Positions 1 through 12,689 of a stretch of 64,000 nt of DNA are shown here, in pieces; within the stretch, counting starts at the first letter, position 1, and each line of letters begins with the position of its first letter. The DNA lies in assembly GCF_949628265.1 (NCBI RefSeq), contig NC_088787.1:24542501-24606500 (forward strand), given 5' to 3'. Source of the DNA: Cloeon dipterum (Eukaryota; Arthropoda; Insecta; Ephemeroptera; Baetidae). Both the position numbers and the translations under genes were made by a program. The notes below the pieces were generated by a model. That model was given only the letters and a program-made list of their open reading frames with translations. It made no database searches and was not told the DNA's origin.

Positions 1-3000
1 TAAAACTAAATTGTTATTTGAAAAGATAAATTTTACATGAATTCTATGTTTAGTAACTTATTAATATTATTTGTAAAGAAAATTGTAAATGATAAAAATT
101 CAGAATCGTTCTCCAAAATCAAGCAGAAGTAGAGTACTTGTAGTTAAAGTATTTTTGAATTTTCATCCATGCGTAGTAGACACACTCACAATTAATTAAT
201 TCAAATGAAGTAGTGTACAATTACGTATCTTAATATATGCAGAACATTTGTGCTGTTTCCTATTAAAAATGTAAAAAATATTCATTAGTTTCCAAATAGA
301 CCGTGGTATGAGTCAATTGTGGGACACTCGGGTTAGCTTGATATTCAGGCCAAACACTTGACAACAACAATGCCGCCTAAGGGTGAGTCAAGGCTCGATT
401 ATTCAATCTCTTCCTGTCACGCCCGATCATACTATTCTGATGATTCAATTGAATTTATACTATTTGAGCCGTGACTTTGAATTTCAAACTGACATTAGAT
501 CCTATTGTTATAGCTCCAAATGATATTCCATCGGGTAAAATACATATATTTGCAAAAACCAATACAGATCGAGACGTTTGACTATAATAACAAGTTACCA
601 GATTGTAAAATATTTACAAACAGCCGCGCTAGAGAAATTGTTGACTCCGGAGGCGAGCAATAACACCGGCGAGCACGTTTAATACGCTTTTTCCTGCGCA
701 CAACTCTCATATTTCTTCATTACTTTCGCGGCAACAGCGCGGCGCCCTTTGTCTTTATTACATTTCGCCGAGGCCACACGCGCCGCCTCTTTTTTCCAAA
801 CTAGCTGCGTGTTTGTGTATTTTTCGGCTAAAAGGGCGCCCCGCAGTCTCGCTGATGGTAGCAGGTGACGTCACCGTGCGCGCCTCAACCTCCTGCGTAT
901 TCCCGTTGGGCTCTTTGAATTTCCTTAATCGAACGACTGATGGAAAAGAGACCTAATCGCACTGCTTTTCTGCTGCCACCGGTCTCATTATCCGCGCGGC
1001 TTTTTCATTCAAATCCGTCGCTCGTTAGCATAAATACAAAAAGCAATGCGGGAAAGTTGCACGCGGGATTAGAGACGCTTTCGGCTGGAAGCAAACCGCG
1101 CGCCCCGCCGGGAGAACTTCGCTAATGGAATTGCCGCGAATCCGTGGATTCTGCAACGAGATTTTTCTGGATGAGCAGTTTGAGTGACAACCCACAAAAA
1201 CAGAGAAATAATGCAGATTTAAAGTTGGCGGGATTCCCAGAAGTGACTTTAATTTATCCGTAGATGGAATTAAATTTTCAAGTCAACTTTTCCTTGTGTT
1301 GTTTAAACTCTTCCCCGTAAAAACTTGTTCGTGCTTGTGTAAATCGCTTGATAATCTGAGAAAATTGATTTCTAGGAAAATTGGTTACACAATTCTCTGA
1401 CAAACAATCAATATATTATCGATTGCAAAATCAATGTTTGCCCTTGCTTTCATTTGTGCGGTCATTGCAATAGAAGTAAACACAAAAAACAATGAAGGAA
1501 AAAATGAATTCGTTAAAGAATTGCTGTTGAAACTCTTTGAAATCCGCAACTGTTTAAATATCAGGGCCCATTAATACGACCCGCTATTGCGAGCAACGAA
1601 AGTTGGATAATTCCGTTTGAAATGAACTGTTTGCACGCAACAGTGTGTATTTGGTCTGCTATCCAAAATTTCCGCTTATCGGGCAGCAAGTGGCCGGTCC
1701 GCTGATTCGGCACTAATTGGCCTCTCCCAATAGTTTTCACGCTTGGGTTGATTCGGGCCAGTGGAGCGCACCGAATAAGCTCTCATTTTCCAGCCGCAAT
1801 TATCATCTCTCTCGGTGTGTATTTTTTATTCGAGGCCCCTGACGACGGCCTCTCACAAGAGCATTTACGCCTCCACTGCTGGCCACTGGCCGCCAGATAA
1901 CTCTTAAAAGCCTCCTCGCTTGACCACGTCGGCCATATTAGCAGCGGCTGCGTGAGTGTAAAACAGGCTGCGACTCAAGGTCTGCCGGAATAGCTAGCTA
2001 GCGTCGTCTCTTTTTCTCTCTCCCAGACACGCAGACTGGCCGGCCGGGCTCGTTTTTTGCTCGCAAATTATTCTCACAAGCCGCGAAGGTGACTCTTCAA
2101 AAGAGTCCGCGCGAATTAATGTGGCTTCCCCGCTGAGAAAAGCGGCTTCAGGGTCGGGTACCTAGTCAGGCTCCCGGCTCCGCACACTTCCCGAGTGGGA
2201 TTTCGGAAAGGGATACGAGAGCATGTTTCTCGCGGAATATGGGAATTATCCGCGTTTTGGGTTATAGTTTGGGGCGATAGGCGGTGCTGAAAAACGCCAA
2301 GGCCCACGAGGAAATAACTCTAATGCCTGGAAAGGAGTGTCGTTCGGGTTCCTGTTGTGCGCTGCATGGAAAGAAGGCGCGTCGTCGGCTAAATATAATT
2401 AAATATCATTTTACATAAATTAGCCAGCTAATTGTGTTCCTGAGGGAGAATGCAGCAAGCAGCTAGCGAGATTTAATTTCATTACTCCCAATTTGGCGGC
2501 GTTGCTCTCATTTGCATTTTTCGGCCGTTTCTTCTCGGTGCTGACTGATGTTGGCGGCGGAATTAAAATTCTCGACGCACTCAGATGTCCTTAATCACCA
2601 GGCAGAGGTCATTGGCGCGACCAGCTGCGGCAGAGTATCGTCTCCGGCCTGCCAGTTTCTATTAAGATCAATCTGCTCGCCGACACGACAATGGAATAAG
2701 GTCACTAATGGTGCTCGCTCGCCCGTCGCCCCATTAGCTAATGCCCGTGACGATCAGAGTCCAGTCCAGTTGCTCGGACAGCTTCAAAATGCTCACAAAT
2801 TGCGTTCAGTTTTGGGCAGAAGCTGCTTTTCCGTGGAAAGCGGCTTGTCTTTTGTGCGATTCTATTACTAAGATGAAAGCCGTTCATACATATTTGCGTG
2901 CGAAACGGGGCTTATGCAATTTCTTTCTCGGCTCTTTAGCCAAGACTTTGGGCAAACAGTCTTTGAAAAGAGCCAGTCTTCTCTGACAATGAGGGATGAG

Positions 3001-6000
3001 TTATTACGGCAAAATATTTCTAACGGGTGGGGGTAAAAAGCGGATTATTTTGCGCAGCGAAATTAATTACAACGACGTTAATAAAGACGGAATTAAGTTC
3101 CTGCAGCTTTTTGCACGTGCGTGCTGCGACATCTGCTGGAGACTGGCAAAGACAGGGAAATCAATTTTCCGAATCTTTCCACTCCCTTTCGACCTCTTTT
3201 TCTGGGCCTCAGGACGAAAAACAAGGGCGGAAAAACAATTCTTGCTCTCTGCTGCCGTGCAGCTGTGATTCAATCAATTTCCTTCCAATAATTCCGCCAG
3301 CGGCACACGCCGCTCCCAGTGCTCACAAAGAGCAAAAATACCAATTTGGCGCTACTCGATTGTGCTGACAAATAATCGAAACAACAATAAATATATACAA
3401 CGGACACTGCTGCTGGCTGCTGGAACCTAATAACATCGTTTGCCGTGTTCTTTTCCGTCACCAAATACAATTAAAATTCTCCTTTGGTCTTTAGTCGACG
3501 ACAGCGTGAAATTGCAAATTGGGGTTTCCTTACTATCGGATATTGCTCGGCGGTAGCACCAGATTTGATAACAACAAACAAAGAAAGAATATAAAAAGAT
3601 ATAATCGAGAGGGAAGGAGAGAAAATGATTCAGTTGGTTTCTCTAGAAATTGGGCTATCATTCGCAATCTTGAAATTACTAAATTACTACTTGTCAAGGG
3701 TTTTCCTGGAAGTGTCATCTGGAGGCGCCCAAATGAATTACTCAAATTGTCACTCTCGCCTCGGCCATTCCAGTGTCGAAAGGCGGAAAGTAGGGAAAAG
3801 CGAAAAGGACGTGCCGCTAAATAATTAATACCATTGGCGCAGAAGTCGTTGGAAAAGACAAAGGTCCTCTGGAGAAGAGGCAATTTGGCCTGGCTGCGCG
3901 AAGGGAAAAATTGCCACCGTGGGAGCTCGCAATTTCCTCCGGCCTAACAAAAATTGACTCCTTTCCTACTAGAGAAACAATTTCGCCCTTCTTTTAACCA
4001 ATTTTATCAATAATACAGCGGCAGCTGCGTGAGTGAGCTCGGGATCCGAAGCAGCGCGCGGGGAGAAAAAGTTTTTGGTGCAAAACGAGCGCCGCTTGTC
4101 AGTCAAACGTCATTTGCAGGTTCGCAATAAACGCTGCTTATTCCATTATTGCGTGCAGCAGCCGAGAAGTTGATGTCACCGGCGCGGAAAGGCGATTATT
4201 GATCCCGTTTTGACGTTAATAAGCCCGCCAGATTTTTCTCTGCCCGCTGACGTCGTCACCCAGTGTAAATATGCAGGTGGAGGAAAGACGAGAAGCGAGT
4301 CGATATTAAAAAAGATATGGAACGACGGATAAAAGCACTTTTTATTCTCTCGGTGTCGTTGCAAAGTTTCAAGTGCCTCTGGATGCATGTAAAGTGCATT
4401 CTAGAGTGCCGAGGAAAAATGTCTCTATGCGAAATATTTTCAAAGTATAATGAGCACCACTTTTGCATCGATGCATTTTCCTCTTGGCAACGTTGTAATT
4501 GCTCTCGTTTAATCACAATTTTCTCAAACAAATCCGCTCAAGTTTTCTGCGAGTTGCGAATGTGTTGCTTTCGTTTAATTATTCAAAGGCTCTCTGGCGG
4601 AGTGATACGCAAAAACACACGCACACTCGCTCACTCATTTGGCCCGAGTTGCGCGCCCTCGTTTTAATTAAACAGCGGCACAACAGCCGCACTCGCAAGA
4701 GGGCTGCTTATGTACACGAGCATTATATCCATGTGTGTGCGGTACATGCACAGAGGAGCGAGCACACACACACACACACACACACACGAGGGCGGGCTCT
4801 TTTGACGCGGCGACGGCGGCGGCCGCCCTTTCATTATTGTTTGTCCCTGCTCCTCGAGCCAAAGTGGGCCACCAATCGATCTTTTTTCTTGCCATTTAAG
4901 CCATTGAGCGGGTGAAATTGGCTCAACTCCACTTTTGCCCAAAGTGCATCTCTATAGAAATGTCAAATCGAGCCGGCTTCGCATGACCGCCTATTTTTTG
5001 CTCCTTTTGGGTTCATAAATCGAGAGCATTTATTGTACTTAACTTTCATCTCCACGAATTTCTACATTCGAACCGTCTTAATCTCAAAATTCCTTCATCT
5101 CAAATTAAGTCGGAGTTATTTCATTCAAAGTTATTCCAAACTTATTCACAGTCGCTAGAGTTGTTGAAAAAGATGAAGACTGAATTAGGATTAAGAGCGT
5201 GGGGCTCCTTCAGAGTTTCTTCTGTTATAAACATGAAAAAATCAGCTTGTTTCGCAGTTAAAGGAAATAAAATGGCTCGAGGAGCGCTTGACTGCACTTT
5301 AAAAGTTCCAAATTGACGTTTTTAAGAGGAGGAAAGTGCCCCGGCAAAAAGTACACGGCGGCCGAATTGAACCAGCAGCGCAGCATCCCTCCGGACGCAA
5401 TTTTTTTACTTGAGCGGTGGCAAATGCCAGGCAGGTTAATGGAACGAAAATTACGCGTGTGAAATGGCGCGTTTTTATTATTCTGCCAAATTAAACGGCG
5501 CTCTGGCTGCTCACGCTGCTGCTGATGGCATCCGAATTCAAGAGTAATTTCGCTCGGGGAGTTGAATTTCGTTCTCGCGCTCGAGTGCGTTTGTCAACAG
5601 GCGCCGACGCACACACTAATTGCTCGGCAAAGTGAGACAACTTTGCCTGCTTTCGCCCCTCCGCATGCACCTTGCCTAGCCTGCTTTCCGCAAACAAGCA
5701 ACTCGCAGGCCCCACCACGACAACAATCGCTGCAAAATTATAATCAAGCCGCCAACAAACCCTGGTAGGAGTAATCGTGCGTTTTTGCGGACGTCATACA
5801 CAAGTCTGTTGACAGTTTAAAATGATTTTCCGTGTGAACTATTTGGCAAAACGGAGATTGGATGTTCTCCTGGACTTGTGAGATCTGTAACTAAAATTGT
5901 TTCAGCCCAAAAATAAATTTATGTTTAAAATTCGGAGAATTCAATAATTCTGTCAGAATCGTGAAAGGCAATTTCAGCACCAGAAATTAATGGTGGCCCT

Positions 6001-7681
6001 GCTCATTTTCCGGGGAAGTCACATTCGGTTTTGGCAAACAAGGCTTGGCTTCTCTTTGCCCTGAACGTTCATTACAGTAGAGGGCGGATTGTTCGTCTCT
6101 GGTTGCACAATTAATTCCAATCATTAGCTATCGGACCTCATACTCTGCGGTTTTCCAAAGAGGGTCAAATGCATAGTCGACTGGACGCACGAGCGGTGTA
6201 ATTAATTTATCCGCTACTGCTGGACGTGCCGCCTGCGAGCAAATTGTTAATTACCGCCGACGTGCGCTACACTTTCATTGCAAGCCTTCGGGGAATTGGC
6301 TTGTCGCCGAATTTCGGTTTGAATTACAAACCAGCAAGCCGACGCTCGCCTTGTTTTGTCGTTCCTAGGTGCAGGACAACCGCATCATGCCCTAATTTTT
6401 AATGATTGATAGCACGTCTGAACTTCCAGAAGGGTCTGGAGTCTGGAACACACGAGAAGCACATTTTCTGATATTATTTCTGGCGTCGACAAACGAGAAA
6501 GTTTTGGCCTGCTTGCACAATCAGTTTAGCACTACTTCTTTTCTGCTCTGCACAATTCATCGGCGCTGCTGTTGCTCGCAGTTTTGTTCGCCGTTAAATT
6601 AAATCAGAGAGAGGCCTCTCTCTGCGATTGCGAAATTCGTCGCCTCCGAGAGTCGGAGTGAGAGAGTTAAATAATTCAGAAGAGCCGAACGCAATCGAGG
6701 GCGAAGAAGAGGGTGAAACTCTTCTTGCAGCATTAACCTAATCAAACACGCAGCAGGCCGATCTGCAGTTTTGTCTCCTCCATTTTTAACAACGTTCGCT
6801 CAGCACTCAGCGGCCGAACGCTTAAAGGGGAGCATTTGTCAAGTGGTGTCATTAAAATAAACGAAGCCACCCGCACATTCGGGCCTCGTGGAAAGAAAAA
6901 AAAATGAAGGAAAAACTGTGTCGCCAGCGGCGAATGATTATGACAATATGTGAAAGAGGGGGAGCCAGCGCACAATGGCCCGTTTTGTGAATGCGTCTCC
7001 AAATGAGGTCTGAATAATTAAAAATATTTACTTGCGGGCATAAAGATTACCGCACGATATACGGCAGCCGCATTTTATCAGCCCCCAGGCTGTGAAAAAC
7101 TGCGTTCCTACCACCGGAACTCATGTCGATTCGGATTTGAAGTTATCTTGATCGCAGTTGGGCAAATAACGAAAGGGTTGGAATACAAGTTATGGATCAG
7201 TGAGAATTTAATTGCTGTGTAATTAATTTGATTTCTTTGTACAGCTTAAGTCATAAAAACTGCTTAAGTTTTTTTCTTTAAAAAAACATATTAAATAACC
7301 CAACAAGTACCCTTTAATAGATTCAAAAATAATTATTTTTAATTAAACTCATTGTTTATTAAATCGACTTTCCACTGAAGATAGAAGCAAGGGATAGTGA
7401 ACGAATTGCTAGGATAAGAGAAAGGGAAAAAGAGAGCCCGATGGATATGTACACAGTAATTGGAACTGATGGATTGACCAATTGTTCACATCAGCTGAGG
7501 CGACCGCACAAACCAGTTGTTCCCAGAGTTGTTTACTTTTCCCTTTTGTGCTGCCCACCCGCCCGTTTTCTCGTTTTGTCGTACGCATTTTAAGAGACCC
7601 GCTCTCCACTCATTGGGAGCGCGTAATGAGATATATTGCGAGGAGCAGTTGAGTGACCACAGTTTGGTATTATGTTTCCAG
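1..7681. other. Non-coding 5' region of Sema-1a (intron or upstream DNA)
   Basis: No exon that I can support lies here. The next coding exon (7682) starts two bases into a codon, so coding sequence must exist further 5'. That exon should carry the signal peptide and probably lies before the window. The stretch alternates AT-rich and CpG-rich blocks and has a palindromic CRE (TGACGTCA at 866-873), a CA microsatellite near 4763-4787 and many TAATTA-type homeodomain core sequences. Open frames on both strands are short and show no domain. A four-codon start-plus-donor at 370-382 is discussed in the findings. Confidence 0.6.
4763..4787. repeat. (CA)n microsatellite
   Basis: Uninterrupted CA dinucleotide run of about 12 units inside the long 5' non-coding region. 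Confidence 0.95.
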
Positions 7682-7778
7682 GAGACGAGCGAGCCGAGAG
7701 GTTCCTTGGTAACCAGTCGCACAAGGACCACTTCAAACTACTCCAGAAAGACCACAACTGGCTGCTAGTCGGCGCGAG
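7682..7778 (+). CDS. Sema-1a: Sema-1a exon a (N-terminal sema domain)
   Basis: Acceptor tttccag before 7682 and donor gtaagc at 7779. The exon starts two bases into a codon (completing a probable Gly), reads [20 protein letters not shown] and continues to LLVGA. It ends with AG of an Arg codon completed by the next exon. It aligns with the first blade of the insect Sema-1a sema domain and contains a potential N-glycosylation site (NQS). Confidence 0.93.
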
Positions 7779-10700
7779 GTAAGCCTTTCCATACTTTTTT
7801 CCCTTTTCTGCCTGAGCAAGCCTCCGCAGCACGAGAGAGACCGGACTGGCGTGTTTGCCTTCCAGCTCTTTAATTAGTTCAAGCGAGCGAACCAAACGAG
7901 TGAATTTTTATCCCTGGCAAGATTGACCTTTCCTTTTTCACTTATTTCGATGAAACTCTATACATTGATGACCCCGTCAACTGCAAAATGTAAAAAAAAT
8001 ATTGCAAAACCTGGAAAATTACACAAATAAATTTTAAAAATAGTTTAGAGGAGTTCAACGACCTACACATATCTAGAAAAAAAATTTTGCATTGATTTTC
8101 TTTATATATATATATATATGAAATAGTAAAACGGGAATTTTAATTCTAAATGTGGCAAAAAGCTAAAAAGTAAAAGCTAAAGTTAAAATGAGTGACACAT
8201 CTGTCACTCCAAATCTAGCTGAGTTCTAAATTTAAAACCAAGTCGCAAAGCCGAAAGTAATCAAATAATATCAGATCAACGAACTTTGTCGGCACAAATT
8301 CGTGCTTGGAATTGGGAACAAATGGAATTAGGAGGAAAACCTGGGTAAGGAATTTGTTAGATTCAAAAGGTCACGCGTGTGATTTGGGGCCGAGAGCGGA
8401 TGGCGTTGTCAGGCGCGACTAAAGCAAACGAGCGACGACTATTTTTACCGAACGCATGACGTAAGATGATGGATGCTCTTTACAGACGGCGATCCTTATC
8501 ATTACACCAGCCAGCAGCATGCGCCCCGAGAACACACGGCGGCGCGTATGCACATACATAGGCTTGCGCATAATAATATCGCGTCCGCTGCGGCAACCAA
8601 GTGGCAGCGGTTGAATTATTTTTACTGCCTCCGCAGCGAGACGCCGGCAGTCTTGTTCAATTGTTACGATCGCATGTTCGCTCCAGCTCGTTTGTTTTTC
8701 GCGTTTTCCTCGAAATGGAGAGAGCGAACATCTCGAGAAAAAGGCGAACGTGTGGAAATGCGGAGCCAAGAAACGGAGCGGCTCCAGTGTGGTATAGCAA
8801 TGCGAAGAGAGCGAGAGACAGAGAAAGATAGCGCCTGAGAGGTAGGCTTTTTGTCGGGCACGCGTGCACATGCTGCCGACACATCGATCCGCGCAATACC
8901 CATTCTTTTTTGTCACTCTCTGCCACTTCTTCCTGCACCCAAAAACTGAAATCGGAAGAAGAGCAGTTTTAAGTTTTTGCTCCTGCTATTGCTTGTGAAA
9001 TCACAAACATTTGTTCTAAAGTCAAATGTTCTTTCTCTTCGATCCATAACTTCAAACCAGCGATGGAAAGGAAAAACGAAACTTTCTGTCATGACATAAA
9101 ATCGTGAGAAAGAACCTCGCATCCGAATGGAATCGAATTTACCATGACAGTCGTTTACGCATTTACTATCACTTTCGAATATATCAGAAATTCCTTCAAT
9201 GTTTGACTTTTGCATTAAAAATTGATGGCTCAGAACAAATTTTGAAGAGAAAATTGTATCGCATGAAATTGTACTAGGCAGCTTCTGTATCAGACCCTCG
9301 TCATCTGTATTTGAAAAACCTGGAAAACAATTGACTGCATCCACATTGTTAAGCATGATCAAAATCCAAGTTCAGCAGAATTTTCTTACGGAAACTTCAA
9401 CTTACTCGAATTTTACATCCACTCTCTCGTCATCACAATTTATCATAAAAAAACAAGACAAACTAAAAGTAAACCTTCTTAACCTGCTTGTCATACTCTT
9501 TCCTCTTTTCTTTTATTCCCTTTCGAATCGGAATTTCCCGATTTCTACTTGAGTCCCGCGTAATAACGAATGCCCGTTTCTTCCATCTCGTTCGGGATCG
9601 AGCCAAACTGCGCTCGTTCTCACTGGTGTGGCGTGAGAGGCGTTTAAATATTCAGCAGCATTTTTGCGCGCCCGGCTCAATGAAGTGGCAAGTCCGCAAA
9701 CAATGAATTATTTAACACGGCCGGCGGACGCAAATTGTGTGGCGAGACCTTTTGCCTGCGTTTCCGCGCTCGCGGATCAAGCGGCGGCGGCGGTGTCGGC
9801 CGAGATTGAAATTTAATATCGTCGCAACACATGCGGCCGATCGAACGAGCCGCGCGTTTATTTGCACAGGTGAATAAATATTTATCAAGATCTCCTTGCT
9901 CGTCCGCATCGGCACAGAAACGAATTTTAATTGCGCCCGGTCTGAGTTTCCGATTGAGTGCACGCCTCTCGTAAAATCTGCTTTGACTTGCTGATGCACA
10001 AAACATCGGCGAAAAAAGGAATCTCTTTTATCCTCCGAAATTGATTGGTTGGAATTTGTGACAAGAGTGGAGGCAAATCGATATGGAAACAGCGTCAATG
10101 TTTAAGGCTCCTATGTGAATGGCTTGGAAGATGATATTTTCACGAAAATTGAACGAATATTCTTGTAAAAATGTAATCTTTCATTCAGGGGAATATAGTT
10201 TGCAAGATTTTTATCAAGAGAATCGATAGCAAATAATTGAATATTGTCTAAAGCAAAAGTAATCTAAAATGAAACCTCTTCTAATCCTAAGAAAATAATT
10301 TCTAATTTCTTCACACTTTCTCCACTCCTCCAAAAATTTAGTAGCTCATGCAGTCAATCATTTTTTTATTTGAAACCCAATTTTTTGGCTGTCTTGGGAG
10401 AGCAAATATGATATTCTGGTGCGTGCAGTGACAGTTAAGTAAGTTTCTTTGTCACCCAGCCGCCCGGTCAGGCTTTCCTGAGCACCATACACACGGTCTC
10501 TTTTTTTATCTTTTTTCTCGTTAAACTAGGTGTGGTCTGAAAGCAAAAGGACATAAGACGCACTCGCTCCAGATGCGCTCGCTTGCTTGCTTGCTTGCTT
10601 GCTCGGACACACCTGCCGCGCCTCCAATTTATCGCGGTTCCGAATTAACATTAGGGCCAATGTTTTCGACGCTTCTAACACTCGTTGGCTGTGACGTCAC

Positions 10701-12635
10701 GCAAATTCGGCGAACACTCGAATTAGACACTGCGGCTGGTCCCGAGGTGCGAGCGGCGCTGATTAATTATTCATTAGGTGTGCGCCAGAGGAAATTAAAG
10801 CTCAATTACGGTACGACAGCTTTATCGCGATGCGAGTGGTCAAATTGAATATTAATTTAGCACCGAACGATTCGGTTATAATTTGTTAAATAAGTTTAAA
10901 ATAAACATGCACAAAATGTGATGTTGCTGAAAAATATGCGAACAATTTATTTTGAGTTCTTTTGTTACAATAACGTTTTAACCTGATGTTTGACACGACA
11001 CTAGAACAAAAGACAAAACTGGTGGCTGGCTTTTTCACTGTTCAAAAGGGTTAACGAATTGTTTTCTAGGCAGTTAGGACGGCCTTTGTAGCCGGTTTGT
11101 GTTTGAATAATAATTTCAACTCACAACTAAATTTGAAGTAAGGCTGTTTTGCCTCTCTCGTATTGTACTGCATTGCCGTTTTGAAATTAGCCCTACATGA
11201 AGTTGTCGTAAAACTGCGACAATATGGATCTGGGAAACACGTGTAGTGCAATTGATTAAAAAAGGCAAAAAAGAGCACGTCACACTGTCGGTGGCGCGGG
11301 CCGAAAATCGACTTTTGGAGCTGAGCCAAGCGCACGCGAGCAGCTTTCCAGATTTCAATCAAAAACTTTGTCCCGCACAAGTTGGCCTGCACCCTTTTGT
11401 CCGGAATTTCTAATATGAATTTAAAATCGCCGCCGCCGTTGCTCGCAAATAACTTTTACGCGTATTCTATTAGGCTGGCGGCAGAAAGTTGGGCAAGTAA
11501 GTGCAAGTTCGTGACTGCGACGGGCGCCTAGCTGTGTGTGTGTATGTGTGTGTGTGTGTATCGCGCGCGCAACCCGCACACCCTGCTATCTGGACGGATA
11601 GATGGGCGCAATGAATCAACGCCCAGATAAAACCTGCTCGCCCGCCCGTGTGTGTGTCAGCCCCGAGCAAACTGTTAGCCCGCTTCATCCCTTTTAGCCT
11701 TCTATATTTTCATTCCGGTCGCGCGCTCCCCTTCCTAATGCCCTGTTTGCTTTTTGCCAGCCGTCGGCATATTGCGAAACTCGTCACATTCCGCCCGCGG
11801 CGCCAGTTTTAGGATTAATTTGCGGAAGCGAAATATAATTATTGCCAGCTATATGTTCTCTATGTTCTAGTATCTCTCCTATAAATGGGAGACACACGGC
11901 ATTATTTCCAAATATAGAGCAATGAACTCTAACTACCTAATGAAGATGCTTGACAGCAAATAATTTCCCCCTCTATATTAAAGTATCAAAAAATCTTTCA
12001 AAATCAATTATAATGACTATATAATTAACAAATTTGCAAAATAGAGTGAAATTTATAATTTAACATTTTTATTAATAAATAATTGCTTTTTCAATGACTT
12101 CTGCCATAAGCAGTTATTAAGGAATGTAAGGCTAATAGGTTGAAAAACCATAAACACACGTTCTCGTACTGCGCTGCGGCGTTGTTCCTCTTTTCGTTGC
12201 TCTTGCTCATCATTTCCTTTCACGTTCGATTTCGTTCTGGCTCCAAATGTCAATACGGTGTCAACATGCGATTTCAGTTCTTTAGTCCTAACTTCTATGT
12301 CACTCGTCTTCTTAACTTTCGGCGTCAGTCTCACATACTTTTGCCCCTACTCACAGAGTCAGCACGAATATTTTTCGTTTTCATTACGGAGATTTTGCCA
12401 GCGCCGACGACGCGCCCCACACGGGACGAGCGGAAAAGTTTGGCGCGTGCTTTGAATCTGCTTTTGGCGAACACGATATTTGCATGTTGTTGTTGTTTTT
12501 GCCGGGCGTTTTTTGAACTTTTGGCACTGTCTCGCGCTCCGGCATTGTTGTAGCTGCTCTTTTGATATCCTCGCGCTGATAAAAAGGCTCATCGCGCCGA
12601 CCGAGCTTTCTGCCAAATCTGCTGGATTTTACGAC

Positions 12636-12689
<54 letters not shown>

